Of a DNA stretch of 64,000 nucleotides, positions 1 to 10,130 are shown piece by piece; the stretch's first letter is position 1; each line of letters starts with the position of its first letter. The notes beneath the pieces were generated by a model. The model worked only from the letters and a program-made list of their open reading frames with translations, had not been told where the DNA came from and did no database searches. The stretch comes from Bacillota bacterium (GTDB lineage Bacteria; Bacillota; Limnochordia; Limnochordales; Limnochordaceae): assembly GCA_017577405.1 (NCBI GenBank), contig PIUA01000020.1, positions 62,001 to 126,000 of the forward strand, in the 5' to 3' direction. A program made the translations under genes and the position numbers.

Positions 1-1436
<1,436 letters not shown>

Positions 1437-1445
1437 CTTCGTCAC

Positions 1446-1754
1446 CTACCACTTGAGAAGGTTGATCTTGTCGATATCCACGTCGTCCCGCCGGTGGGCG
1501 ATCACCAGGATGATCGCCAGCGCTACGGCGACCTCCGCCGCCGCCACCGTCATGACGAAGATGGCGAAGAGCTGGCCGCCGGGACGGTCGGGTTCCAAAT
1601 ACCGAGCGAAGCCGACCAGGTTCAGGTTGACCGAGTTGAGCATCAGCTCAATGGCCATGAGGATCCGGACCGCGTTCCGCTGGGTGAGGACCCCGTACAG
1701 GCCCAGGGAGAAGAGCAGGGCCGCCAAGCCCAAGACATAGGGCAGGGGAACCAT
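1446..1754 (-). CDS. nuoK: NADH-quinone oxidoreductase subunit K
   Basis: Small membrane subunit of complex I (102 residues, the usual size) with three predicted transmembrane helices. The family signature is present: a helix carrying IELMLNSVNLNLVGF, with the conserved membrane glutamate, and a later helix with AAAEVAVALAIILVI. The ATG at 1754 overlaps the nuoJ stop as TGATG, which indicates translational coupling. The gene lies in the nuoA-L operon and shows nothing unusual. Confidence 0.97.
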   Translation of the reverse strand: MVPLPYVLGLAALLFSLGLYGVLTQRNAVRILMAIELMLNSVNLNLVGFARYLEPDRPGGQLFAIFVMTVAAAEVAVALAIILVIAHRRDDVDIDKINLLKW

Positions 1755-2341
1755 CAGCGACCCTCCTTCCGCTCGGCGGCCGGGGCGGCCTGGCCGGTGC
1801 TCCCGGCGGGCGGCTGATCATCCCGGCGGGAGAGGGCCACCGCGCCCAAGACGGCCGCCAGCAAGATCACCGAGGCGATCTCGAAGGGGACCACATACTC
1901 GGTGAAGAGGAGCCTCCCAACAGTCGCCAGGTTGGACCCAGAGGCAGGCGGGGCCTCCGCCGGCCAGAGGCTCTGGCGGTAGATGACCAGCATCAAGATG
2001 GCGAAGCCCGCGGCCGCCACCAGGGGGACCAGCCCCCGGCGGAAAGAGGCCAAATTCCGTACCACCCTGGCCCACACGCCCCGACCCCCGGCCTTCAGAT
2101 CCTGGAGGTTGGAGACCATGATCCCGAACACGATCAGCGTGGTGATGGCCCCCACATAGATCAGGATCTGGGCCGCGGCCAGGAACTCAGCGCCCAAGAC
2201 CAGGTAGATGCCCGCCACGCCCACAAAGCTCAAGCCCAGGAAAAGGGCGGCGTGCATCAGGTTGGCGCTGGCCACCACCAGGTAGCCCGAGACGAGGGTG
2301 ATGATGCCGAGAACGATGAAGCTGATCAGGTCCAGGCTCAC
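1754..2341 (-). CDS. nuoJ: NADH-quinone oxidoreductase subunit J
   Basis: Membrane subunit of complex I, 195 residues with five hydrophobic segments. The helix LVVASANLMHAALFLGLSFV and the segment LAAAQILIYVGAITTLIVFG match the NuoJ family. It starts with GTG at 2341, overlapping the nuoI stop by four bases, and ends in an overlap with nuoK. The C-terminus beyond the last helix (SRRDDQPPAGS...) is polar, alanine-rich and not conserved in the family as I know it. Confidence 0.96.
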   Translation of the reverse strand: MSLDLISFIVLGIITLVSGYLVVASANLMHAALFLGLSFVGVAGIYLVLGAEFLAAAQILIYVGAITTLIVFGIMVSNLQDLKAGGRGVWARVVRNLASFRRGLVPLVAAAGFAILMLVIYRQSLWPAEAPPASGSNLATVGRLLFTEYVVPFEIASVILLAAVLGAVALSRRDDQPPAGSTGQAAPAAERKEGR

Positions 2342-2919
2342 TGGGAGACCGCCGTCCTTTCCGAACCGGGCTGCCCAACGGCCGGGCGGGTGACCACGCT
2401 GTCCAGCGGTACCGTCTTGCCGCTGGCCTCGGTCCCGACGTAGGTGGTCTTCACCCCGTAGTTGGTGATGGGCGTGGTCTGCTTCCGCCCCAGCTCAGCC
2501 AGCCGCTTGATGTCGTAGACGAAGGTGGTGGGATCGTCCGTCGTCAGCTCGTACACGTCCGACATGGCGATGGCCTCGAAGGGGCAGACCTCCGCGCAGA
2601 GGCCGCAGAACATGCACCGGCTGGCATCCAGGTTGAAGCCGTCCAGGATCTTCTTGCCCTTGCCGTCCTCGCCCCGATGCCAGATGATCTCGATGATCTG
2701 CGGCGGGCAGATCTTGGCGCAGAGCTCGCAGGCCACGCACTTCAGGTTGCCTTCCTCGTCGGAGAGGAGAACGGGGATACCCCGGGCGCCATCGGGGAGT
2801 TCCGGCCGGGTGTAGGGGTAGAACTCGGTGATGGTGGGGCGGACCATCTCCCGGAACGTGACCCCCATCCCCTTCAAGATGCTCCAGACCGCGTCGAAGA
2901 AGGTCGCGATCCTCGCCAT
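2338..2919 (-). CDS. nuoI: NADH-quinone oxidoreductase subunit I, 2x[4Fe-4S] ferredoxin type
   Basis: Peripheral-arm subunit that carries two tetranuclear clusters relaying electrons toward NuoB. It has 193 residues with two complete CxxCxxCxxxCP motifs: Cys61/64/67/71 (CVACELCAKICP) and Cys102/105/108/112 (CMFCGLCAEVCP). The C-terminal 70 residues include a YELTTDD stretch typical of bacterial NuoI and a polar tail. The ATG start lies 57 bases after nuoH, and the gene overlaps nuoJ by four bases. Confidence 0.97.
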   Translation of the reverse strand: MARIATFFDAVWSILKGMGVTFREMVRPTITEFYPYTRPELPDGARGIPVLLSDEEGNLKCVACELCAKICPPQIIEIIWHRGEDGKGKKILDGFNLDASRCMFCGLCAEVCPFEAIAMSDVYELTTDDPTTFVYDIKRLAELGRKQTTPITNYGVKTTYVGTEASGKTVPLDSVVTRPAVGQPGSERTAVSQ

Positions 2920-2976
2920 GCTCTCACACTCCTATCCAGACCCGGCGCCGGGCCGGGTCAAGTTGCCGGTTCCCCG

Positions 2977-4023
2977 TCAGGTGAGGATGACAAAGACCCC
3001 CGTCAGCGCGATGTTGGCCAGGCCCACCGGGATCAGGAACTTCCAGCCCAGCTCCATGAGCTGGTCCACCCGGATCCGGGGGAGGGTCCACCCCACCCAC
3101 ATGATCAGGAAGACGAACAGGTACGTCTTCAGCAGCCACCAGAGGAAGGGGGGGAGGAACGCGGGACCCGACCAGCCGCCCAGGAAGAGGGTGGCCGCCA
3201 TCCCCGCCATGAAGAGCAGGTTGGCGTACTCCGCCACGAAGAAGACACCCCACCGGAAGCCGCTGTACTCGGTGTTGAAGCCGGCGACCAGCTCCGACTC
3301 GGCCTCAGGCAGGTTGAAGGGGGCCCGGTTGATCTCGGCCGTGGCGGCCACGATGAAGACCAGGAAACCCAGGGGTTGGAGGAGGAGGAACCAGGTCCGT
3401 TCCTGCTGGGCCTCGACGATCCCCTTCAGGCTGAGGGTGCCGGCCAGCATCCCCACCGCCACCAGGGCCAGGCCCAGGGGGATCTCGTAGCTGATCATCT
3501 GGGCCGCCGACCGCATAGCCCCCAGGGTGGACCACTTGTTGTTGGAGGACCATCCGGCCATGATCAGGGCGAGGATGCTGAAGCTGCTCACCGCGCTTAC
3601 GTAGAGGAGGCCGACGTTCAGATCCCGGGCGATGAGATCAGGCCCGAAGGGCATCACCACCCAGATCATCAAGGCGGGCGCGATCATCACCAGCGGTGCG
3701 GTGATGAAGACCCACTTGTCCGCCTGGGAGGGGATGATGTCCTCCTTGATCACCAGCTTCAGGGCGTCAAAGAGGGTCTGGAAGATGCCTTGGGGCCCAT
3801 GGTGCATCGGCCCTGGCCGGCGCTGGATGCGCCCGGCCACCTTCCGCTCCAGCCAGATCAGGAAGAGGACGTTGAGAAGCAGGAAGGTGAGGACCGCGAC
3901 CCCCTTGAGGACCGCCATCAAGGCCACCCAGACCCACTCGGGGATGCCCAGGCTGGTCCACCAGGACAGGCCGGCCGCGTACAGGTTGCCTACCCATTGA
4001 ACCAACGACTGCTCAAGCTGCAC
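2977..4023 (-). CDS. nuoH: NADH-quinone oxidoreductase subunit H
   Basis: Membrane subunit at the quinone-binding junction of complex I, 348 residues with about eight transmembrane helices. Family blocks seen include LIWLERKVAGRIQRRPGP near the N-terminus, EIPLGLALVAVGML, NRAPFNLPEAESELVAGF and YSGFRWGVFFVAEYANL. The GTG start at 4023 is preceded by a GAGGGAG ribosome-binding site. It follows nuoD directly: no nuoE, nuoF or nuoG lies between them, the arrangement of the 11-subunit complex I. Confidence 0.97.
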   Translation of the reverse strand: MQLEQSLVQWVGNLYAAGLSWWTSLGIPEWVWVALMAVLKGVAVLTFLLLNVLFLIWLERKVAGRIQRRPGPMHHGPQGIFQTLFDALKLVIKEDIIPSQADKWVFITAPLVMIAPALMIWVVMPFGPDLIARDLNVGLLYVSAVSSFSILALIMAGWSSNNKWSTLGAMRSAAQMISYEIPLGLALVAVGMLAGTLSLKGIVEAQQERTWFLLLQPLGFLVFIVAATAEINRAPFNLPEAESELVAGFNTEYSGFRWGVFFVAEYANLLFMAGMAATLFLGGWSGPAFLPPFLWWLLKTYLFVFLIMWVGWTLPRIRVDQLMELGWKFLIPVGLANIALTGVFVILT

Positions 4024-4055
4024 GGGTCTCCCTCTTTCCGCCGGATTTGCCCGCC

Positions 4056-5213
4056 TTAGCGGTCGACCTCGCCGAAGACCGGGTCAAGGCTCCCGATGAC
4101 GGCCACCAGGTCCGCAATCAGGAGGCCCTTGCTGATCACGGGGATCAGCTGCAAGTGGACGAAGGAAGGCGCCCGCCAGTGGAGGCGGTAGGGCTTGTCG
4201 CTCCCGTCGCCGACCAGGTAGCAGCCCACCTCGCCCTTGGGGCCTTCGGTGCGCACATAGGTCTCACCCTCCACCTTCCAGCGGCGGGGGAGGGGGGCCA
4301 TGACGTCACCCGCCTCGATCCCCTCCAGGGCCTGCTTGATGATCTTGGCGCTCTCCTCCATCTCCAGCATCCGGACCATGTACCGGTCGAAGACATCGCC
4401 GTTCTCGCCCACGGGCACGTTGAAGTCGTACTTTTCGATGCCGCAGTAGGGCTCCACCTTGCGCAGGTCCCGGGCCACGCCGGAGCCGCGCAAAACGGGT
4501 CCCGAGGCGCCCCAGGCGATGGCATCCTCCGGGGTCAGGACGGCGATGCCCTTGGTCCGCCGAACAAAGAGGCGGTTGCCGGTGATCAGCCGGTGGTACT
4601 GGGGCAGCTTGTCGCTGATGAAGTCGTCCACGAAGGCCCGCACCCGGCGGAGCCAGTCGTCGGTGACATCGTTGCGCACGCCGCCGATCCGCACGTAGTG
4701 GAAGAGCATGCGGGCCCCGGAGATCTCCTCCAGGAGGTTGATGATGCTCTCCCGCTCCCGCCAGCAGTAGAGGAAGGCGGTGGTGGCGCCCAAATCCATG
4801 GCAAAGGTGCCGAAGGCGATGAGGTGGCTGGCGATCCGCTGCAGCTCCATGGTGATGACCCGGAGGTACTGGGCCCGGGGCGGCACCTCAAGCCCCAGCA
4901 GCTTCTCGACGGCCAGGGCAAAGGTGAGCTCGTTGTTGATGGCCGCCAGGTAGTCGCAGCGGTCGGTGTAGGGAACGATCTGGGGGTAGGTGAGCTGCTC
5001 AGAGTGCTTCTCGAAGCAGCGGTGGAGGTACCCGATGTCCGGGTCGACGTCGACGATCCGCTCGCCGTCGATCCGGGCCTTCAGCCGGAGCACGCCGTGG
5101 GTGCTGGGGTGCTGGGGCCCCATGCTGACGTAGAGGTGCGAGCTCGAGCGGTCTTGCTCATCGGGCACCACACGGACATCGGGTGCCTGCGCCGGTGGGC
5201 TGGTGGTCGCCAC
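4056..5213 (-). CDS. nuoD: NADH-quinone oxidoreductase subunit D
   Basis: 49-kDa-type peripheral subunit that forms the quinone cavity with NuoB and NuoH. Visible family features are SMGPQHPSTHGVLRL near the N-terminus, the DIGYLHRCFEKHSE segment and the C-terminal GSLDPVFGEVDR ending. I chose the GTG at 5213 because a GGGAGG site lies 9 bases upstream. An ATG at 5270 in the same frame would overlap the nuoC end and add 19 residues not typical of the family. With the GTG start the protein has 385 residues. Confidence 0.95.
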   Translation of the reverse strand: MATTSPPAQAPDVRVVPDEQDRSSSHLYVSMGPQHPSTHGVLRLKARIDGERIVDVDPDIGYLHRCFEKHSEQLTYPQIVPYTDRCDYLAAINNELTFALAVEKLLGLEVPPRAQYLRVITMELQRIASHLIAFGTFAMDLGATTAFLYCWRERESIINLLEEISGARMLFHYVRIGGVRNDVTDDWLRRVRAFVDDFISDKLPQYHRLITGNRLFVRRTKGIAVLTPEDAIAWGASGPVLRGSGVARDLRKVEPYCGIEKYDFNVPVGENGDVFDRYMVRMLEMEESAKIIKQALEGIEAGDVMAPLPRRWKVEGETYVRTEGPKGEVGCYLVGDGSDKPYRLHWRAPSFVHLQLIPVISKGLLIADLVAVIGSLDPVFGEVDR

Positions 5214-5251
5214 GACCCATTCCCTCCCAAAAAGGTGCTCGCGCAGGAGCG

Positions 5252-5896
5252 TTACGCCCTGCGCTCCCAATCGGCCTTCACCTGGATCTTCCGGGGCGGC
5301 CGCCGGTCGATGTAGTCCTTCCGGAGCGGGTGCCCCACCCAGTCCTCCTTGAGCAGAATCCGCCGCAGGTCGGGGTGGCCCTCAAAGCGGATGCCCAGCA
5401 GGTCATAGGCCTCCCGCTCGTGCCAGTTGGCCCCGGGCCAGACACCCGTCAGGGTGGGGCAGACCGGCTCCTCCCGGGGCACCTGAGTGCGCAGGATCAG
5501 CCGGAGGTTGCTCGTCAGCGCGTTGAGGTGGACCACCACCTCAAAACCGTCGTCCAGCCGGTCGATCCCCGTCAGGAGGGCCAGGTAGTCGAAACGGAGC
5601 TCCGGATCGTCCCGGAGGAAGGTGGCCACCTCGACCCAGCGGCTGGGCTCGGTCCGGATCTCCAACCAATGGTCCCGCCGGCCCCGGACCTCCACACCGG
5701 GCAGTCCGGCGCGGATCCGCTCCACCGCCCGGGCCAGCTCTCCAGGCAGGTCCTCCAGGGTGTCGTGGGGGCCGGGGGCCTCCTCCTTCTTCGGAGTCCG
5801 GGTCCGCCGGGCCGGCCGCTGCTTCTCGCCGTGCTCCCCTCGGGAGCCCTCCGCCGGTGCCTCCTGCGACTGAAGTTCCTTCTCTTCGTCGGCCAC
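5252..5896 (-). CDS. nuoC: NADH-quinone oxidoreductase subunit C
   Basis: 30-kDa-type peripheral subunit of complex I (214 residues). The C-terminal signature is clear: EREAYDLLGIRFEGHPDLRR followed by LLKEDWVGHPLRKDY. The first roughly 50 residues form a charged, low-complexity extension (glutamate, lysine and arginine rich) not needed for the NuoC fold. It lies between nuoB and nuoD in the operon. Confidence 0.96.
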   Translation of the reverse strand: MADEEKELQSQEAPAEGSRGEHGEKQRPARRTRTPKKEEAPGPHDTLEDLPGELARAVERIRAGLPGVEVRGRRDHWLEIRTEPSRWVEVATFLRDDPELRFDYLALLTGIDRLDDGFEVVVHLNALTSNLRLILRTQVPREEPVCPTLTGVWPGANWHEREAYDLLGIRFEGHPDLRRILLKEDWVGHPLRKDYIDRRPPRKIQVKADWERRA

Positions 5897-5964
5897 GTCG
5901 TCTCCGCCCCTTACCTTGCAAAATCGTTGTCCCGCGCCGGGTGGCGTGGGCTTGAAGGCCCGGC

Positions 5965-6477
5965 CTAGGCGCGGACGGGAAGGCCCTCGTTCAGGATCTT
6001 CTCATGGAGCTGCAGCACGCCGTGGAGCAGGGCCTCGGGCCGGGGAGGGCACCCCGGAACGTACACGTCGACGGGGATGATCTCATGCACCCCGTTGACC
6101 ACGTTGTAGAGCCCATGATAGGGCCCACCGTTGGTGGCGCAGGCCCCCATGGCGATGACGTACCGCGGCTCGGCCATCTGGTCGTACAGGTTGACGATCC
6201 GCTCGGCCAGCTTCTCGTTGACCGTCCCCGAGACGATCATCAGGTCCGACTGGCGCGGCGAAGCACGGAAGATCATGCCGAACCGGTCGAAATCGTACCG
6301 GGAGGCCCCGGTGGCCATCATCTCGATGGCGCAGCAGGCGATGCCGAAGGTCATGTACCAGAGGGACGCCTTCCGGCTCCAGTTGAGGACCTTCCGGAGG
6401 CTGGTGGTCAGCACCCCAGGATGGCCGGCGGCGTTGATCTCCGGATCGCCGGAGTGGACCACGGGATTCACACCCAT
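5965..6477 (-). CDS. nuoB: NADH-quinone oxidoreductase subunit B
   Basis: PSST-type subunit that carries cluster N2, the last iron-sulfur cluster before quinone. The diagnostic cysteines are present: the tandem pair in [11 protein letters not shown], a third in [10 protein letters not shown] and a fourth in [14 protein letters not shown] use the ATG at 6477, with AAGGTG upstream, giving 170 residues. A longer reading from 6588 adds a glycine/alanine-rich stretch that is the antisense of nuoA. It overlaps the nuoA end by 10 bases. Confidence 0.96.
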   Translation of the reverse strand: MGVNPVVHSGDPEINAAGHPGVLTTSLRKVLNWSRKASLWYMTFGIACCAIEMMATGASRYDFDRFGMIFRASPRQSDLMIVSGTVNEKLAERIVNLYDQMAEPRYVIAMGACATNGGPYHGLYNVVNGVHEIIPVDVYVPGCPPRPEALLHGVLQLHEKILNEGLPVRA

Positions 6478-6824
6478 CGGAGCACCTTCTTTCGCCAGGC
6501 GTAGACCAGGCCTACCACCAAGAGGCCCAAGAAGATCAGCATCTCCACCAGCCCGAAGAGCCCCAGCTGCTCCAGAACCACGGCCCACGGGTACAGGAAG
6601 ATGATCTCGACATCAAAGACCAAGAAGACGAGGGCGAAGATGTAGTACCGGATGTGGAAGCGGACTTGCCCATCGCCCACGGGGATCTCCCCGCACTCGT
6701 AAGGCGCCAGCTTGTTGGCGTAGGGGTTCTTGGGACGCAGGAGGGATCCGATGGCCAGGGTGATGGCGACGAAGGCCACAGCGACCAGGGCGAAGATGCC
6801 GACCTCCAGGTAGTTGATCACCAT
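6468..6824 (-). CDS. nuoA: NADH-quinone oxidoreductase subunit A
   Basis: First gene of the complex I operon, a 118-residue, three-helix membrane subunit. Family landmarks are [20 protein letters not shown] in the loop after helix 1 and [17 protein letters not shown] in helix 2. The ATG at 6824 is preferred over an in-frame start at 7169, because the extension would read through the promoter and has no NuoA similarity. A GGGGGAGG site lies about 13 bases upstream. Confidence 0.95.
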   Translation of the reverse strand: MVINYLEVGIFALVAVAFVAITLAIGSLLRPKNPYANKLAPYECGEIPVGDGQVRFHIRYYIFALVFLVFDVEIIFLYPWAVVLEQLGLFGLVEMLIFLGLLVVGLVYAWRKKVLRWV

Positions 6825-6896
6825 CGTCGTGCGACCGCCTCCCCCGGGGTCGTGACGAAAACGCAAATAAAAGTGAAGATCGTAACGACCCGCCTC

Positions 6897-6925
6897 ATTA
6901 TAGAACCCGTTCCTAGGGATGTCAA
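6897..6925 (-). promoter_or_regulatory. Consensus sigma-A type promoter of the nuo operon
   Basis: Read on the minus strand there is a perfect TTGACA (6925-6920), a 17-base spacer and a perfect TATAAT (6902-6897). Transcription would start near 6889 and leave a leader of about 65 bases before the nuoA ATG at 6824. Such a full-consensus promoter suggests strong constitutive expression of complex I. Confidence 0.9.
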
Positions 6926-7018
6926 CCCGCGCTATGGGCTCAAAAGCCCATTTGATGCGGGTTTCCGTGGAGAAGGCCCCCGGCCCGCGGTCTGCTGGCG
7001 AGGACCCCTGCCCTGGGT

Positions 7019-7041
7019 GTCCTGGCCCGATGGGCCAGGAC
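7019..7041. other. Perfect hairpin in the nuoA/7241 divergent intergenic region
   Basis: The 415-base gap between nuoA and the plus-strand gene at 7241 holds the nuo promoter, this hairpin and a weaker plus-strand promoter. The hairpin has two perfect 10-base arms (GTCCTGGCCC and GGGCCAGGAC) around a 3-base loop. It has no following T tract, so it is not an obvious terminator. I see no other gene in the gap. Confidence 0.5.
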
Positions 7042-7147
7042 GATGCTCCTTTAGCGGCAGGTACATTCGACCCAAAGGGAACGTTCTCCTGCCCTGGGCC
7101 CTTCCCGGGACCTGGCAGCTCCTGCCGGTCCTGGGCCGCCTCCACCT

Positions 7148-7177
7148 TTGGGAGCTTCGAAGTCCTCATGATATCAT
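7148..7177 (+). promoter_or_regulatory. Candidate promoter for the FtsH-like operon
   Basis: TTGGGA (7148-7153), an 18-base spacer and TATCAT (7172-7177) lie 63 bases before the GTG at 7241. The -10 sits inside the palindrome ATGATATCAT. The match is moderate, but it is the only AT-rich promoter-like element before the operon. Confidence 0.45.
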
Positions 7178-7240
7178 CGTTTTGAGCCAGTCCCCGTCTC
7201 GGGCGGCGCCTGTCGTTCCATGCTGCGAGGAGAGGGTCGT

Positions 7241-7795
7241 GTGAAACTTTTCGGATGGCGAATCGATGTGGTCCTGCTCGCTTTCGGGCTGGGCCTGCTC
7301 TTGGCCTTGGGCGGGCAGGCGCTCTACCTCCGCTGGCAGGTGGAGGCCCCCCTCGTCGAGGAGCTGGCCGCCTGGGACGGGGTGGACGAGGTTCACCTGG
7401 AGACGGGACCAGGCGGCGCTCGGCGGGTTCGGGTGACCTTGGGTCCGGAGGCCCGCCTCATCGACGTCTACGCTCCCCTGACCCGGGTGGTGGAGGAGCG
7501 GCTGGGCGGGGAGGCGGCGGTGGTCCTGGCCGATGGCCGGTCGCCGGAGCTGCAAGCCGCGTGGGATCGCCTAGGCTTCACCGTCCAAGAGGGGGCGGCC
7601 ACAGGCGAGCTGGAGACCATGCGCCGCCGGGTGGAAGCCTGGGCAGCGAGCCGGGGGCTGGCCAGCCAGCTCTTCGTTGATGATCAGTACATCTATGTGA
7701 CCTTACGGGATCAGGAGCACTACCTGCACGAGGTGATCCGCCGCCAGGACGGAGCCGGCGGCGTGCCGGGCAGGGGGAAGGGGGAAGGGGGATGA
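7241..7795 (+). CDS. Hypothetical single-pass membrane protein upstream of FtsH-like protease
   Basis: Not recognised. The protein (184 residues from the GTG at 7241, preceded by GAGGAGAGG) has one N-terminal transmembrane segment (VVLLAFGLGLLLALGGQALYL) and then a soluble alpha/beta region of about 140 residues with an unstructured glycine-rich tail. An upstream ATG at 7220 is possible but would place the ribosome-binding site inside the coding region. Its stop overlaps the protease start as ATGA, so the two are probably co-translated. A role as substrate adaptor or partner of the protease is inference from context only. Confidence 0.75.
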   Translation: MKLFGWRIDVVLLAFGLGLLLALGGQALYLRWQVEAPLVEELAAWDGVDEVHLETGPGGARRVRVTLGPEARLIDVYAPLTRVVEERLGGEAAVVLADGRSPELQAAWDRLGFTVQEGAATGELETMRRRVEAWAASRGLASQLFVDDQYIYVTLRDQEHYLHEVIRRQDGAGGVPGRGKGEGG

Positions 7796-9294
7796 GACGG
7801 GAGGTGACGGCCGGCCTGGGCTTGGCCGCGCTGGTCTTTCTCGGGCTGCAGGGCCTCCACCAACTCCTGCCTGTCCTCGTCCTGGCGGCCATCCTGGGGA
7901 TGGTCTTCCTCATGGCCCAGGGGCGCTTGGCTGGCGGGCGCCCCTTCGCCCTCCAGGCCTCCGGCGGCCAGGGCGGAATGCCCCCCATCGGGTTCGAGGC
8001 CATTGGCGGGCAGGAGGTGGCCAAGCGGGAGCTCATGGAAGCCCTCGACTTCCTGCGCCGCAGCGACGAGGCGGCCGCGTTGGGCATCCGGCCGCTCAAG
8101 GGGATCCTCCTGGCCGGCCCGCCGGGAACGGGCAAGACCCTCATGGCCCGGGCCGCGGCGAGCTACACCCAGTCGGTCTTCCTGGCCGCCTCGGGCAGCC
8201 AGTTCGTCGAGATGTACGCCGGGGTGGGCGCCCAGCGGATCCGCCAGCTCTTCTCCCAGGCCAAGAAGCAGGCCAAGAAGGAGGGGCGGGCCAGCGCCAT
8301 CATCTTCATTGATGAGCTGGAGGTCCTGGGCGGCAAGCGGGGGCGACACACGAGCCACCTGGAGTACGACCAGACCTTGAACGAACTCCTGGTCCAAATG
8401 GACGGCATCACCCCCTCGGAAGAGGTCCAAGTGCTGGTCATCGGGGCGACCAACCGGCCCGACCTCCTGGACCCGGCCCTCTTGCGGCCAGGCCGCTTCG
8501 ACCGGACCGTCCGGGTGGACCTCCCCGACAAGGAGGGTCGCCGCCACATCCTGGCCATCCACGCCCAGGGGAAGCCCCTGGCCGCGGACGTGGACCTGGA
8601 TGAGCTGGCCCGGGAGACCTACGGCTTCTCGGGCGCCCATCTGGAGAGCCTCCTCAATGAGGGGGCGATCCTGGCCATGCGCCAGGGGGCCCGGGAGATC
8701 AGCGCCCGGCACCTGCGGGAAGCGGTGGACAAGGTGCTCCTGGGGGAGAAGCTGGACCGGCGGCCCCGGGAGACGGAGCGGCGCCGGGTGGCCTATCATG
8801 AGATGGGCCATGCGTTGGTGAGCGAGCTGGGCCGGCCGGGGTCGGTGAGCGTGGTCACCCTCTCGCCCCGGGGCCGGGCTCTGGGGTACATGCGCCAGAC
8901 GCCCGAAGACGATCCTTACCTTTATACGAAGGAGGAGCTGGAGCACCAGATCGACGTCTGCCTGGGCGGCGCGGCGGCCGAGGAGCTGGTCTTCGCCAGC
9001 CGGAGCACCGGGGCTGTGGGCGACTTTGAGCAGGCGGTGGACCTCGCGCTCCGGATGATCCTGGCGGGCATGTCCTCTTTGGGCATCGTCAGCCGGGAGC
9101 TGGTGCCCGACGAGCTCCTCCACCAGGAAAGCCAGCGGATTCTCAAGAGGAGGGAGGCGCGGGTACGGGCCCTTCTGGCGGAGCATCGGGAGGCCCTCGA
9201 GGCGGCAGCCCAGGAGCTTCTGCAGGAGGAGAAGCTCTCCGGGGACCGGATCCGCCAGCTGCTCCAGGCGGCCCCGCAGCCCGCGAGCCGATGA
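7792..9294 (+). CDS. Short FtsH-like membrane AAA+ zinc metalloprotease
   Basis: ATP-dependent membrane protease of the FtsH type, 500 residues against about 600-650 for canonical FtsH. The N-terminus has a hydrophobic hairpin (residues about 6-42) with almost no extracytoplasmic domain between segments. The AAA module shows Walker A GPPGTGKT (109-116), Walker B IIFIDE (170-175) and the second region of homology ATNRPDLLDPALLRPGRFDR. The M41 peptidase has HEMGH (336-340), with Met in place of the usual Ala, and a probable third zinc ligand Asp411. All catalytic residues are present, so it should be active. It overlaps both neighbours by four bases. Confidence 0.88.
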   Translation: MRREVTAGLGLAALVFLGLQGLHQLLPVLVLAAILGMVFLMAQGRLAGGRPFALQASGGQGGMPPIGFEAIGGQEVAKRELMEALDFLRRSDEAAALGIRPLKGILLAGPPGTGKTLMARAAASYTQSVFLAASGSQFVEMYAGVGAQRIRQLFSQAKKQAKKEGRASAIIFIDELEVLGGKRGRHTSHLEYDQTLNELLVQMDGITPSEEVQVLVIGATNRPDLLDPALLRPGRFDRTVRVDLPDKEGRRHILAIHAQGKPLAADVDLDELARETYGFSGAHLESLLNEGAILAMRQGAREISARHLREAVDKVLLGEKLDRRPRETERRRVAYHEMGHALVSELGRPGSVSVVTLSPRGRALGYMRQTPEDDPYLYTKEELEHQIDVCLGGAAAEELVFASRSTGAVGDFEQAVDLALRMILAGMSSLGIVSRELVPDELLHQESQRILKRREARVRALLAEHREALEAAAQELLQEEKLSGDRIRQLLQAAPQPASR

Positions 9295-10055
9295 CAGGTT
9301 TAGAGCAAGCGGATGTCTACCGGGAGTTTGCCTCGATCTACGATGAAGCGGGCTTCTCCACCTTCAGCCAGGAGATGGTCCCCTACACCCTGGCCCTTCT
9401 GGAGCACCTGGGGTGGACGCCGCCCGCCCGCACGGTCCTGGATCTGGCCTGTGGCACGGGCACGGCCGCCCTGGAGTTCTTCCAGCGGGGTTGGCAGGTG
9501 GCGGGTCTGGATCGCTCGGAGGCGATGCTGGCCGTGGCCCGCCAGAAGGCGGCGGCCCAGGGGGTGGAGATCGACTGGCGCCAGGGCGACATGCGCACCT
9601 TCACGGTGGCCCAACCCTTCGGCCTGGTCACCTGCTTCTTCGACGCCCTCAACTACCTCTTGGCGCCCGAAGAGCTTGCCCAGACCTTCCGGCAAGTTCA
9701 TGAGGCGCTCTTGCCGGGGGGCCTCTTCGTTTGTGATGTGAACACCCCCCAGGGTTTGGAGGCGGGAGCGGCCGGGGAGGCGGTGGAGATCTTCCCCCGG
9801 CTGGTGACCTTCATGCGGGAGCGGTACGATGCGGAGAACCGGCTGGCCCGGGTGCGGCTCTCCTTCTACGTGGCCGACGCCGGCGGCTACCGGCGCCTGG
9901 AGGAGATCCATGTGGAGCGGGGCTACACCTTCGACGAGGTGGGCCAGCTCCTGCACGGGGCGGGCTTCACCGAGGTCCGCCTCTTCGACTGCTTCACCTT
10001 TGATCCCCCGGTGGGCACCAGCCACCGGGTGGCTGCCGTGGCCCGACGCGGGTAG
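9291..10055 (+). CDS. Class I SAM-dependent methyltransferase
   Basis: 254-residue Rossmann methyltransferase. The SAM-binding motif I is VLDLACGTGTAALEFF (about residues 47-62), followed by an acidic residue at the end of strand 2 (VAGLDRSEAMLAVAR) and QGDMRTF before motif IV. The substrate is not evident. It resembles the many small-molecule methyltransferases of the family, and N-terminal YREFASIYDEAGF is typical of that group. It starts inside the stop of the FtsH-like gene (ATGA) and is the last gene of this three-gene unit. Confidence 0.85.
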   Translation: MTGLEQADVYREFASIYDEAGFSTFSQEMVPYTLALLEHLGWTPPARTVLDLACGTGTAALEFFQRGWQVAGLDRSEAMLAVARQKAAAQGVEIDWRQGDMRTFTVAQPFGLVTCFFDALNYLLAPEELAQTFRQVHEALLPGGLFVCDVNTPQGLEAGAAGEAVEIFPRLVTFMRERYDAENRLARVRLSFYVADAGGYRRLEEIHVERGYTFDEVGQLLHGAGFTEVRLFDCFTFDPPVGTSHRVAAVARRG

Positions 10056-10072
10056 GCGGACCGCCAGCTCCC

Positions 10073-10093
10073 CCCAACCGTGAGCAGGTTGGG
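10073..10093. terminator. Hairpin between convergent genes
   Basis: CCCAACC (10073-10079), a 7-base loop and GGTTGGG (10087-10093) sit between the methyltransferase stop and the convergent spoVT stop. There is no T run on either strand, so a terminator role is a weak inference from position. Confidence 0.35.
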
Positions 10094-10130
10094 CAGGGAG
10101 CCGGGAGCGGCACGCGGAGCACCCAAGGAC

